64,000 bases of DNA, from positions 1 through 64,000 of the forward strand of contig JBBHKE010002144.1 of assembly GCA_037447655.1 (NCBI GenBank), in the 5' to 3' direction. The notes below the pieces were generated by a model. The model did not search any database. It saw only the letters and a program-made list of their open reading frames with translations, and had not been told where the DNA came from. This document shows positions 12,014 to 23,434 of this stretch, in pieces. Both the position numbers and the translations under genes were made by a program. Source of the DNA: Zygnema cylindricum (taxonomy: Eukaryota > Streptophyta > Zygnematophyceae > Zygnematales > Zygnemataceae). Numbering within the stretch: the first letter of the stretch is position 1; the number at the start of each line of letters is the position of its first letter.

Positions 12014-13021
12014 TGCAATTGTATGTCCTCCATTGGACCACAGAATATAGGAAGCCTCTAGATAGTATTTAACTAACCCACATTAAGCCACAACCACTGC
12101 TGCCCAAGAAGGCAAACTGACAATTTGACTGCACCCCTGTGTAGCCTGGACTCCCCTGAGTCCGTTGCAAAAAGAATCACTGAAAACGGCCAACCATCCG
12201 ATTAGTTATGAGCCTGCAAAATTGCCAATTTATACAAAGCTCTCTTAGAGAGAGAGAGAGGTATGTATCTACCAAAATTTCCTAAGTCCTAAATCTCTCT
12301 CACAACCCCTATCTACTAAAGTACGAACCAATTATATTACTGTAAAGTACAGAAAGGTACTACGGTCGATGTCCTTTCTATACGGCCGGTGTACGGCAAG
12401 GCTACTGAGTGGACGCGTGTCATTCTTCCACTCGTTCGTATATTCTCCGAAATTCTCGCGACCAAATGTCATCTTTCCACGCGGCGCCACGTCATGCCAC
12501 GTCCATAAAATCCAAAGTGACCATTCCGCGATCTCGGCGATGACGTGCGCCGTCGGATTAAATTCGACATTAAATGTCGACCGTTCAAAACAAATGTCCG
12601 TTTCATTTGTTTCGTGCGAAATGACGTTCGCACTAAACCTTAACAAGTTCTATGTTCGTTTCGTCTATATTGTAGTTAAATCATTTCAGTATGATACAGT
12701 AGTTTAAATATAAATGAAACCCTATATCATTTAACGGACTTCTACGACAGACTGGTTAGAGCTAACGGCTACGCCGCGCTCTACCGGTCGGGGGTTCGAG
12801 TCTTGCCGGACTTACCTTTTGTTGAGAGTGACTTAAGTCACTCTTTAGTCTTTCCTAGGGAGCTGAGGAAGCCATGGCTCCATCGCTCTCTCTCTTCTTC
12901 GGTGACTACAACAAGTATGGGGGAAAGAGAGAAGAGATGGAGGCAGGCTGCCATCATTTTCTCTATATGTTTCCGCTAATTTCTTTAGACCTAGAAAATA
13001 CAAAAACTACTTATTTCAACA
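12014..13021 (-). mobile_element. Solo copia LTR with 5-bp target duplication
   Basis: The LTR is about 1,008 bp with TG...CA termini and is flanked by CTAGA on both sides (12009-12013 and 13022-13026). That is the signature of one insertion reduced by LTR-LTR recombination. It also carries the tRNA-like module at about 12749-12812 with a one-base-changed B-box. Confidence 0.85.
12749..12812 (+). other. tRNA-like module inside solo copia LTR
   Basis: GGTTAGAGC, CTACGCC and GGTTCGAGTCT (12793-12803) are followed by CCTTTT. It is the third copy of the module described at 4749-4811. Confidence 0.45.
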
Positions 13022-13055
13022 CTAGATTCATCTACATTTAACAGACGGAGAACAA

Positions 13056-14196
13056 CAATGTCAGAGGAAACTGGCAATGATGGAAATACCATTATCATGC
13101 AAGGAGAAAAGGGAAAGGATAAAGTAACGCAAATGCCAACAGCTTCTGTAGAGGAAACTGGGGATGATGGAAAGACCATAGTTATGGAGGGAGAAAAGGA
13201 AAGGAGAAAGTAACGCCAATGCCAACAAGGGGCTGACGTAACGCTAATTGAACCAAAGATAGAGTAGAGTGACGACAAAATATAGGATTACAAAGGCACT
13301 GTTGCTTAACATTTTATACTAAGGAGCATCACTAGATCATTAACACTTCCACTCATTACCTTAAACTAAATCTGCTGAAATATGCTAGTGTCTTGTCAAA
13401 ATATATGGAAGTGGAACCAGTAACAACTAGTTGATTAGAAAAGAACAACATATGTTTACAAGTGAGGCAGCCTGATTAAGTTTTGCAATGATCTTGTTAC
13501 ATTGTATGTTAAGCTTATAAGTGCAGGCAAACTTAAAACTAAGAAAAAGAAGGTGAACACTCTGATCATGAATCTTCTTCAAGAGTATGAGAACATCATT
13601 AACAGAATGCACAATCTATATGATAGTCGATGGAACAAGCATACGAACGTGGGGATAATTGTGGTTAAGGAAAACACTGTAGAACTTCGAACAGGAAGCC
13701 CGAACATACATGCAATTTTGATTGGGATAGACTGGCAAAAACGTGACGAGAAGAAGCCCTGTCAAAAATATGGAGGAGGAGTAAGAGGAGGCGAACTTGA
13801 TAGACAGAGGAGGGGACCTCCGAGAGGAGGAATCTGCCACTTATGTAAAAAACGATGTAAGTTCATGGTAGACCACACTAGGTTGGAGGAGGTGAGAATC
13901 AAGGATGGCCAGGCGAATTCAGATTAGGGAGGAAATAAAAAGCTCCTCTAACCACGCAGAAGAATGGAGAACAAGAGGAAATATAAGAGACACCAGATAA
14001 GGAGTTTGAGGAGTTCCTCCTCAATGAAAAGTAGAGGAGAAAAATCAAAGAGGTTGAAACTACAATAGAGCAAAAATGTGTTTTTGGAGGCATGAAAGAA
14101 ACACTTGAGAATGGATGGATTATTGATTATGGGGCGTCCATGTACATGAAAATCAGATGGATTATTGATTCTGGGGAGTACATGTACATGAAAATC
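13056..14196 (+). pseudogene. Degenerate copia gag-protease remnant, plus strand
   Basis: Fragments follow copia order. An acidic gag segment is duplicated in tandem at about 13063-13230 (both copies read EETG-DDG-like). KVNTLIMNLLQEYENI follows at about 13551, and it aligns with KVNTLIMKLPDEFKNI of element 1. A broken zinc knuckle (CHLCKK...) lies near 13850, and WIIDYGAS near 14110 is a damaged protease motif, echoed near 14157 as WIIDSG by a short local duplication. The frame is interrupted throughout. It lies directly outside the solo LTR's target duplication and belongs to an older insertion. Confidence 0.75.
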
Positions 14197-14264
14197 AGTG
14201 GGCACCACAACCTCCCACAGAATGCATCGATACTCCTCCACTACTGAATACACCCAACAGTCGA

Positions 14265-14384
14265 ATAGGTTTAAGACTATTACAACCACCCTGGAAGGCA
14301 ATGACTCTCACTAGCCTCACCCCTATAGGTTTAAGACTATTACAACCACCTTGGTAGGCAATGACTCTCACTAGCCTCACCCCT
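14265..14384. repeat. Two-copy 60-bp tandem repeat within the degenerate LTR
   Basis: ATAGGTTTAAGACTATTACA begins each unit, at 14265 and 14325. The two units differ at only a few positions. Confidence 0.85.
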
Positions 14385-15101
14385 GTGAGGACAAGACTCC
14401 CTTAAGTCCAACGCAAAACAAAATCTCCAAATGTTTTCCCCGGAACAGTTAGTGATAACTATTCAAAGGCAAAAGATTTACACAGGTGCCCTCAAAGAGA
14501 GAAGGTGTTAAAATGTATCTAAGTCCCTATAACCCTCTCAGAGCGCCTATCTAACAAACCCATTGCCAATCACAAGACTATATCGTACTCATATAAATAA
14601 ATGAACAAGTAGTTTACAAATTTGCACCACGCCAATATCCTTTTGCCACATAAGACGCCAAAGTCTTGTCCGCTTCCCCCTTAACAACTTGTATGATGCC
14701 ACCACATATAGATCCATGGTATTTTTGGCTCAGGCCGCCAAAATATCTATTGAGGGTAATCACCGCCAATACGGGCCGTATGATTAAATGTTTAACATGT
14801 TTACGTTTGTTAAAATTGCACTGTATATAGTGTTATGTTCATTCTCTTGTTTATGTCAATTTCACGTTGCATAATGAGTTTCGTTCGAAAGTATTGTTTA
14901 TTGCATTACCGCACCGCATATGCCTATCAATTCTTTTTTATCAATTGGATAGAGATAAAGGCTACAGCGGTCTGTGCATCGCGAGACCCATGTGTATTAT
15001 CAGACCCACGATCATATCCGTGTCATTACACTTTTTTTGGTAAGGACAGCCAAGTTTTCTTTCTTCTTGTCTTTCTTACTACTTGAGAAACATTCGTGGT
15101 T

Positions 15102-15117
15102 TCTCTTTCTCTCTCTA

Positions 15118-15196
<79 letters not shown>
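15102..15196. repeat. (CT)n microsatellite
   Basis: Nearly pure CT repeats, with a few TTTCT interruptions at the left. Its open frames (LSLSLS...) are artefacts. Confidence 0.95.
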
Positions 15197-15198
<2 letters not shown>

Positions 15199-15248
15199 TC
15201 TAAGAAGCTAGAATATAAATGATAGAAATCATAATACCTTTTTTGACA

Positions 15249-15740
15249 CTCCACTTAATTCTTAGCCACTTTTGATCTCTAACACACATTGTTTTTTGCC
15301 AAAAATATTTTTTGGAGATGAGACAGATTTTGTTTTCTTGTCGGCAATCATGTGCCCATATGGTTTATAAACAAGTTCAACAATTCTGTTTTCTACTTTC
15401 TCCCTCACAAAGCTAAATCTAATATCGATATGCTTTGCTTAAAAGTGATGTTTTGGCTTGGCACCAATTACAATTGCCGCATGATTATCACATAAATCAT
15501 TGTGAATTCCACTCTTCATAAATCCTAACTCTTGTAGCAAGGATTTGACCCAGATGTGCTTAATAAATCCTTACTCTTGTAGCAAGGATTTGACCCAGAT
15601 GTAGTGATGAGATTATTATGTTTTTGTGGTCACGCCAGCTTTCATCCACTAAGTAGTCAGTGATGTTCATTCTTTTGTCGTTGATTGACTGTAGTTTCCA
15701 CAACTGCATCCCCCCAAATCGATTAGAGCTTTCACCCTTT
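15249..15740 (-). pseudogene. Degenerate copia RNase H / pol end
   Basis: On the minus strand the remnants read like the RNase H and tail of element 1: CDNHAAIVIGAKPKHHF around 15440-15500 and a tail corresponding to the ADMMTKP region near 15340. There are stops in frame. A short tandem duplication around 15512-15602 repeats 'CTCTTGTAGCAAGGATTTGA'. Upstream domains are missing, so only the 3' end of an element survives, joined to the decayed gene copy that begins near 15784. Confidence 0.7.
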
Positions 15741-15783
15741 GCATTTCTAGTCTTGCCAATATTAGTGACCTTACTGGAAACAT

Positions 15784-17340
15784 CTATTTTGATGGAAAAA
15801 TGATGTTGGTTATTTTAACATTTTCAGTGTGGCGGTTGAGAATGCATATCATAGTTTGTACTTTCAAAGTTTGAAGAATTTCTAGTTTTAAGTTATGCAA
15901 CTGTTTGAGAATGGATAGCATAGTTTGTACTTTCAAAGTTTGAAGACTTTCCAATTTGAAGTTATACAACTGTCTGCTCAACAGTTTCTCCAATGCCTCT
16001 AAGTGGTACTTAGTCTTAAGCTCACATTAATATTTTTATACGGTCATAGTGTATAAATTGTCAAATGGGACAGTAATGCCTCGTAAATTTGCCATAAGAG
16101 AAAGGTACGAGGTTGAGCTCTATCTTTCGACCTTTATTGTTTAAGATTATTAGCTCAGATGATGTGGGCCTTTCGATGGCATCAAAAAGATAGCTCAAGT
16201 ATCAACTAAATTCATCTTTACCATGATGGGGTTTCCTAGGTTGTTAGAGGCTATAGCTGACAGCTGTAACTCTTTTAGTATTTCTTGAAACATGTCAAGC
16301 GGCAAAAACTCTAATCTTCTTCAAAAAAAGGTGGCTCATATGATTTGTTTAATGTCGCCCTGACGGATAAATTTAACATTGTGTAAATGTTTTGCATAAT
16401 CACCAAAAAAAAAAATATAGCTCAACTTCAATCAGCAATAGCAACAAATTGTTCATACTACAAATGTTTCTCTGACATTCGTCAAACAAATCCAAAAGGA
16501 AACATTTTCTATGAAATACATTGAACTCTAGCACTGAATTGTTCATACTGCAAATGTTTCTCTGACATTCGTCAAACAAATCCTAAAGGAAACATTTTGT
16601 ATGAAATACATTGAACTCTAGAATTGTATCACACAACGACATATATTTCTAGAAATCCCCTACTCTGGCAAATTCTTAATTACCACAACTCAAAGATGGA
16701 TTTATTTAAAGTCAAAAGTTGGGGAAACCAGAATGTGTTTGCTTGTGGATTTAAAAAAAAATGAAAAGCACACGCATACAATGTCCTAATTTGTGAAAAC
16801 TATTTAGCAATAAAATTGTTTCTGAATGAGATAGTGAATGAGTAGATTGTCGTGTTTCAACAACGAGGATTTAAAAAGGTTTTTGGTGTAGATTCTTAAC
16901 AACAACGATCTTTTGACATCGTGAGAAATATTCCATCAAACTTCTTTTATTTACACAATCCAAAAAACTACATGTGGAGTCCAACCACTCTTTCGCAGAG
17001 CGTCGATTCTTGGATACAAACGGTAGTGATACCCTATTCGTTCGTTCAAGATGTGAGATTGCGTCGTTCGACGTCACCATTTTGGAACTATTATGGCCCA
17101 AGCCGCGATTGGTCGCGACATTGTTGGCGGAAGAAAACAGTTTGTCCTGCAAGCTGAAAGAGGGAGAAAGTCCAAAACGAGGACGATGGGGAGAGTTAAA
17201 TTACGCGAAAAAGAAGGGAAACAAAATGTAGGAACTGGAACAGAAAGAGATGGGAGGCCAAATGACGGAAAATCAGGAAGAATGTCATGGCCGACTGACA
17301 TCCGACATTTTTTGTCGTACTTTGTCATAGTTTGTCGTAC
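15784..17340 (-). pseudogene. Decayed copy of the GIL1-like gene (upstream region, exon 1, intron, part of exon 2)
   Basis: The minus strand parallels 23270-24600. Exon 1 (17152 to about 16890) keeps HLERTNRVSLPFVSKNRRS, matching HTERTNRVSAPPVSENRRT of the intact gene. The intron is recognisable, for example through CATTCACTATCTCATTCA. Exon 2 pieces near 16370-16260 read RRLEFLPLDMFQEILKEL with stops. QLHNLKLEILQTLKVQT occurs twice at 15784-15993 through a local tandem duplication. The region upstream of the start codon (17160-17340) also matches. Because the intron and upstream DNA are kept, this is a DNA-level duplicate and not a retrocopy. The coiled-coil and DUF641-like portion is absent. 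Confidence 0.8.
16451..16630. repeat. Two-copy 90-bp tandem repeat in the pseudogene intron
   Basis: GTTCATACTACAAATGTTTC at 16451 recurs at 16541 with one change, and the following 70 bases also repeat closely. Confidence 0.85.
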
Positions 17341-19109
17341 GTGTCAACCGTCAAACAACTAGCTTTCTTCTATTTTTTCCTTTTTCTGTTTTTTCCTTCA
17401 TGTTCAATGTGGACTTCCTGTTGTCGAACATAAAAGAGGATAGAGGGTATGCTTATTCACAGTTCATCCTCTCTAACCAAAATTAAAGAATTGAGGGTAT
17501 GATCCATGTGCAAATATAAGGGTATTTTTTTGCAGTTGTCTTGTAAAAATTAGCGACGTACTACGGAAGTAACATCTACACAAAAAAATATGAAAAACCA
17601 TAAGTATATTTTGCGTCATCGTCGAACTTATAATGTATCATTTGTGGTTGTCTTATGTTTTTCAACCCACGGCCACGTCGAGAAACGTCACCTGCAAACT
17701 TTTCTTTAAAACACATCGACAATGTGTTTTAAATTAAAATTTTCACGCTAACCAAATTAGAGCACATATTCGCATGTGTCAAAATTTTCAAAAATTTCAA
17801 ACGATTTCAACCGATGAGGAAAAGTACACCTTTCACTATGTTTTGTGCGTTTGCTTCTAGTACAACGATGAGAAGTACACATTTTGTTTTGTTTGTTCTT
17901 TTGCGTCCAAGGCGGATTTTTTTTGGTAGGGGTCCCAAGATTCTAATATCATTTTAAGTGAACCGAACATTCTGATGTCATTTCAAGTGGACCGAACAGT
18001 AGATGAAAAAGCAAAACACATCTTCTTTAACCATGAGAGGGCACAAAGTGGAAAGTGCTGTGTCTAGAATGTCAAGGTAAAACATGTGAAGTTACAAGCA
18101 GTTACAAAAAAAGAATGTGAGTCATCACATATTGTTGACATTATAAGCGGTCACAGGCACTGCGAACTTAGGGTTGTCGTCTATCAAGCGTTTTTTGTAA
18201 TCGCACAAACACGTTTATTGGAAGTAGTATTAAAATCACTTCTCCATTAGGCCGTGCAAATGAAGCACCGATTGTTTACGTGTTGGATTGCGATTGGAAC
18301 CTTAATAAAGAAAACTTTGAAAAGTACATAATATGAACGTCGTATCTCTACGCATGCGCGGAATTAAAAATTTGTGAAATTGTATTAAATTTTTACTTTT
18401 GTACGTGCATACTTTATCCCTATAAATTTTTTGCCATTATGTTTCAAACGCAAAGTCATTTCTGCAAAGTTAAAAAAATTTCAGAGGGATATCTTTCGGC
18501 AAACATTTTTTCGTCGCTTTCGAAAGATTTGAATACACCTTGTTAGATGGCACATGGCTTTTACCAAATGTTCAATTGTAATCGCTCGTCCGCCGTGGAT
18601 CCTATCTCTTGTTTCCAAGTGTACCAATCGACACGTCTAGTGTGTGATTGCCTCCTATTGGGACTAGTTGAGTAAACTGCCCCAAACATTAGACGGAAAA
18701 GTAAGAGCGTTTGCTTCGAAAATTTAAACTCGAACTGTCCAAATTTTTCGCCCAAAATTTGGAAGAATCTTATCGAATCTCTAATAAACATATTTTCTAT
18801 AGTAAAAAATGGTATGGGTAGTAAGGAAAGATACGTTTTCTAATAAACAACCTCACATTTTGCTTGATGGAGCCCCACCCTTATACAATCGTCACACCTA
18901 TAAGTAACAATGTCGTTGTTACACATAGGGAGACCTGAAAACCGGGTTTGGTAGGTCTTCGCTAAAATGTTAACAGTTACATGGGGCCAACTGTTTATAT
19001 CTTCTTCGGTCATGTCTTATATTTCTTGCTATACGAAAGGACTGCACTGACATTTTTACGCTTAGTACAACATTCTCTGAATTGTACACTTGTACGTTGT
19101 TTTGACTTA
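17341..19109. other. Non-coding stretch with fragments of dispersed repeats
   Basis: No gene is seen. About 17560-17800 is related, in inverted orientation, to about 40440-40620 (both contain ACACATCG-type and GCGTCATC/GATGACGC segments). About 18570-18900 shares its ends with 58620-58915: 'ATCGCTCGTC' near the start and 'AACAACCTCAC...GGAG.CCCACCC' near the end. These are probably old DNA-element fragments. Confidence 0.5.
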
Positions 19110-20054
19110 GGGTGTGTGCCCATGTAACCGAAACTTTGAAATCTTACTTTCAATTTTGGCTCAGATTTTTTGGCGTACTTTCCAAAGTGTTCCTATGTCA
19201 ATCATTACTTTCGCCTTCATTACTTCAAATATGTGACAATTGTAGACGTCTACAAAATGTGCAACGGAGTATGAATCAAAATGTAGACGACTACGAAACT
19301 TCCTAAAATTAGTAACGTCTACAAAAACGACGACGGTTGTAGACTTCGTGATTTTTGTGACTTGTATGTGTTTAGGGCTTTGTGACATAGCGAAGTCATG
19401 TTACATTTTGACGTCATCCGGACGTAGATTCTTTGCCATGGCTTCTCGGTATCTTTTTCTTATCTTTTATCATTCGATGTACCATCAAACTAAAACCAAA
19501 AAAATATCTTTCATTTGATACTATTATTGCTGCGTTTCATTTAAAGAAGAGAGAAAGAGGAGCTGTCGAGTGAGAAAGAGAGGGAGAGACGAGGAAGATG
19601 TCAACTTTTGCAAAAGATCATGATTGAAAGTGGACGTCTGAGACCCCAATGAATTTATTTCCGTACATGCTTGTCATTTTCGTACATACATGCGCGTTAC
19701 GAGCAGGGAAAAAAATAGCTTGTAGTCTCCCTTGTTCAAAAAAATTCGAATACGTTTTAAGCGTGTAATAACTTTTTTCTATTCGTCAATAGGATTTTAT
19801 TTTAACTTAAATCAGGTCGCGATTTGAATCCAGTACAAATGTGAAGATGAGCCGGCGTGATGTGTAAGTGGGTCGAAATGATAATAACCCCAAATTGACG
19901 TACTTTCCAAGCTCCAAGTTGACGCGAAATGTACTTTAGTTCTTGCCTATTTTTTGTACGGCGTATGATTTTCTCGCTTTCTGATTTCATATTTTCGTCC
20001 CATTTTCTCTTAAAACGACTGAAAAAAACCCTTTGAACGCATGGGCACACACCC
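19110..20054. mobile_element. PIF/Harbinger-like (Tourist-type) MITE with TTA target duplication
   Basis: Perfect 15-bp terminal inverted repeats, GGGTGTGTGCCCATG at 19110 and its complement ending at 20054, are flanked by TTA on both sides (19107-19109 and 20055-20057). GGG ends and a 3-bp TTA/TAA duplication are typical of PIF/Harbinger. The 945-bp interior has no transposase frame. A truncated relative ends at 40754. Confidence 0.75.
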
Positions 20055-20235
20055 TTACAAACAATAGAAAAATCGGTGAGCTGTGTATCGGCGCTGCGGG
20101 CACGGTGGGTTCACTTGACGCACACGCTTCACTTGTCGTACAAAAGTGATTGGTCGCCATTCTCGTCCAATCTTCTTTCTAGACTGCATGTAAAGCAACA
20201 AGTGCTACTTTTCTGTCTTCTCTTTAGGTTCGGAC

Positions 20236-20764
20236 CATAGTTCAAAAGTAGGTGAAAGTAGGCCCATACAATATGCCTATTGTATGCAAAACATACAATA
20301 TGCCCTTAAGACCCATATTGTATTGGTCGAAAAATGAAAAAAAATAGTTACAGGGTTGAGTTGCACATCGATCGATAGAGAATTAAACGTCATGTCTAAA
20401 TTTTGAAAAAAAATCGGACAAAAAAAATAATTTCTGTGAGTTTTGAGGTAAAACTTTTTTAAACCGTCAGATTCAGACGATCGGACGGTCGATGATCAAA
20501 GTAGCGATCTAAGAAGATCACATGAAAAGCCCATAACACAACTTACGAAAGGACTATCTGTCATATTAGCGTCTGCAAATTTGAACGTCCGCGTGTTTTA
20601 GTTTGCTAAAAAAATTCGTCCGTCGGCGTGCGCTGAACTACGATCATACGTCAGATTCGTACGTCCGTACAATAATGTCCACAGCACACACCCATACAGT
20701 ATGCCTACTCTACGCGAGTTTAGTGCCAAGTTTTGTGCACCTACCAAAGGCTTACCATAAAAAC
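20236..20764. mobile_element. hAT-type MITE, right terminal repeat missing
   Basis: It starts CATAGTTCAAAAGTAGGTG and is in reverse orientation to the copy at 294-799. The right end stops at CATAAAAAC, before the expected CCTACTTTTGAACTATG. Even so, the flanks still nearly repeat: GTTCGGAC at 20228-20235 and GCTCGGAC at 20765-20772. Confidence 0.7.
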
Positions 20765-21694
20765 GCTCGGACAGACGTAAGAAACTACCACGGCAGATAC
20801 ATCGATCCCTATTTGAATTTCCACTTTGTTATGCAACCTGCGAGAGACGGTTGTTGACTTTGGTACGCGGTTTTGACTTTAGGTCTTTGACATTCCGTGT
20901 CAAGCTGTGCGCTGTACATATGTTTGTCGTGAGGGGAATAGTCGGTTGAGAGAAAACGATTGTGTGGTCCGATTCAGCGTTTGCGTGTTTGGGCACTGAA
21001 ACTCTCCCGCTGCCGAACACGCTACCTCTCCACCCCCGTGTTGGAGACATCTTCAAAATCAAAAGGAAAATCGCAGCTAAAACAAAACACAAGAATCTAC
21101 TAAATATGGTACGGTTAAAGGTTGCGAAAAGACTTCAAAAACTAGTACAAAAGTATAAAAATTGTACAATTAATTATTTGACTTCCAACTACATACAGTT
21201 ACTAGTGCGCACTAAATGAAACTAAGAGTCAACGTGGACGCATATTGATGTTGGTGAGGATTAATAAAAAAACAAAAGTGAACCTGCCAACTCGTACCAG
21301 ATCTTCCTTTAACGCCTCTCGTCGTTGAATTTGTTACACAATCGACACCAATCAATCCTCTAACCCCCCTTTTGTCTTCTTTTAACAATCCTACGACGAC
21401 ATATTCCTCTTACACACTGGCACAATCATACGATAAACGACGTGGTCTTATTATATTTCGACGGGTTGTAGAACACGTCGACCGCGGATTTCACGTCCAT
21501 CCCAAAGACTGAATTCATTCCGGCCGGCGAGCCAGCAGTTTTGACATGGTTCTTAACCAACGATAAATATTGACCAAGTCAATCTTGGTGCGGCATAGTG
21601 TTCGACCAACCAAAACGCACTTATCACTCAAGGATAGATTCCACGAGCGACAAATGTACCACCCATTACGTCATTAATGCAGGCGGACGCGCTA
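20765..21694. other. No gene recognised
   Basis: Open frames here, such as minus 20829-21092 (87 codons with a hydrophobic start), have no supporting domain, splice pattern or homologue in the window. Confidence 0.4.
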
Positions 21695-22183
21695 CACCGT
21701 GAATCGCTATTAGCGTAATAAAAAATATAGTGTAATGAAACAATTAGCGTACTTTACGGTAAATTGTGTTTTTTCGGGTACACCATGATACTAATTTATC
21801 ATGTACTCTAATTTGTAAACTGCTTTGTAAAAAATTTCGGCACATAATATGTCTACACTAAAACATGTAAATGTACGAAATTGCTCAAATCGTACGCCGT
21901 CGCGTTTTTTTGACATCTGCGTATGCCGGAAAATATTTACGCAATTATATATTATTATATTTTCTGTACTTTTAAATTTGAAAATGTACGGAGTAGTACA
22001 GATCTGATAGTTCGTACACCACACTATTTAAAAGGGCACTAAATTACAGTTATGAACCGCATTGAGCGGGGTACCTCAAATAACGTGCAGAAACATTTAG
22101 CGTACTTTATTCTATTTGAGAATTTACCCCAAAAAAAGGGGTACCCCAATTAGCGTCATGTACGCTAATAGCGATTCACGGTG
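21695..22183. mobile_element. Mariner/Stowaway-like MITE, long form
   Basis: Inverted ends CACCGTGAATCGCTATTAGC and its complement lie within TA dinucleotides (21693-21694 and 22184-22185). TAGCGTA motifs recur inside. At 489 bp it is over twice the length of the copies at 41282, 43675 and 43945, and may hold a secondary insertion. No transposase frame is present. Confidence 0.75.
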
Positions 22184-22207
22184 TACTGCCGACGCCAACC
22201 TTTGTTC

Positions 22208-22809
22208 CATAGTTCAAAAGTAGGCGTTTTTATGGTAGGCCTTTGGTAGGCGCACAAAACTTGGCACTAAACTCGCGTAGAGCAGGCATATTGTATGGCT
22301 GTGCGTTGCGGACACTCTTGTACCATCGTACGAATATGACGTATGATCATAGTACAGCGCACGCCACCTGACGAAAGTTTTTAGCGAAGTGACACGGCGT
22401 AGGATGACATTCCGCCGGAAAGAAAACCCGGAAAAAAAAAAACGCGGACGGGCAACCTGGTTGGTCAATTTGAGGCTTTATTTAGTGTGGCATTCAAAAT
22501 TGCAGACGGTAATATGACAAATTGTCCTATCGTAAGTTGTTTTATGGGATTTTCGTGTGATCTTCTTAAGATCGCTACTTTGATCAGCTACCGTCCGATC
22601 GTCCAAATCTGACGGTTTAAATAAAAACACCTCAAAATTCACAGAAAAAATATTTTTTGTCCGAATGTTTCTCAAAATTTAGACATGCTGTTTAATTCTC
22701 TATAGATCGATGTGCAACTCAACCCTGTTAACCTTTTTTTTCATTTTTCGACCAATACAATATGGGTCTTAAGGGCATATTGTATGTTTTGCCTACAATA
22801 GGCATATTA
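22208..22809. mobile_element. hAT-type MITE, truncated at the right
   Basis: It starts CATAGTTCAAAAGTAGGCG and continues colinear with 294-780 as far as the ATACAATAGGCATAT palindrome, where the similarity stops. It carries about 110 bp of extra sequence near 22400-22510. Confidence 0.7.
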
Positions 22810-23434
22810 AATAGCTTACTACAGTACCGTGTCAGATTTGCGACGCTAATCATGATGCCACGTACTTCCACGATACCAAAAGTACAAAGAACAATAATGT
22901 TGGAAAAAAAAAGTACAAAATTTTCATTTTTTTTTGTTTTTTGTTTGACCGACCGTAACCGACCGTTTTTTTTTTTCCTGGTGAGTCAACCGACCGTAGC
23001 CGCCCGACCCCCAAAATTTGGCAACCGAATCCGTTCCGGATCCGGCGCGGGTGGTCGGTTAACAGTCGGTCACGGTTTCGGTTGACCGTTTGCGACCTCT
23101 GACCTTTGTTCCCACTTTCCACTGATCTGACGAATAACGTCGGCGCAATCCTCCACGACAAATGCGTTGACTGTTGTTCCAACTGATTCTATTCCGTACT
23201 CAGAAAATTGTATTACGCACTATCCGTTTTGTACGTCTTACGCTGTGCGTTTGTACGGTTGCCACATACGAAAAAGCACGACAAAATGCCGGATGTTAGC
23301 CGGCCATGAGTCCATTCCTAATTCTCCGTCAAACTCAGCCTCCCACCTCTGAATCCCACATTTTGTTTCCCTTCCTTCTCCCTTTATTTAGCTCTCCCCG
23401 TCGTTCTCCTCCTCGGCTGTCTCCTTTTATCAAA
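22810..23434 (+). promoter_or_regulatory. Upstream region and probable 5' UTR of the GIL1-like gene
   Basis: No separate gene is seen. The last 160 bases are pyrimidine-rich (for example CCTTCCTTCTCCC) and are conserved in the decayed copy at 17160-17340. That conservation marks them as part of the ancestral transcription unit. I cannot point to a confident TATA box or start site. Confidence 0.4.

Larger units (their letters stand above)
14200..15248 (-). mobile_element. Degenerate copia LTR, minus orientation
   Basis: Segments such as 'ACTCCCTTAAGTCC' and 'CCTATCTAACAAACCC' align in order with the LTRs at 4016 and 12014. The minus-strand start TGTCAAAAAAGG at 15248 is preceded by the purine-rich AAGTGGAG and RNase H remnants. 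The outer end is uncertain. Confidence 0.6.

Noticed and set aside
10359-13021. Possible non-autonomous LTR element formed by LTR 9347-10358, blocks A'-C' and LTR 12014-13021
   Set aside because: The inner sequence has no primer-binding site or purine tract at the proper ends, the two LTRs are of different subtypes, and the second is a solo LTR with its own target duplication.
14265-14384. Possible CRISPR-like or regulatory repeat
   Set aside because: Only two adjacent 60-bp units without spacers, inside a degenerate LTR in a eukaryotic genome.
14974-15222. Frame ending in a long Leu-Ser repeat
   Set aside because: A reading of the (CT)n microsatellite.
20829-21092. 87-codon minus-strand frame with a hydrophobic start
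   Set aside because: No homologue, no splice context and no recognisable domain; hydrophobic starts arise easily in AT-rich DNA.
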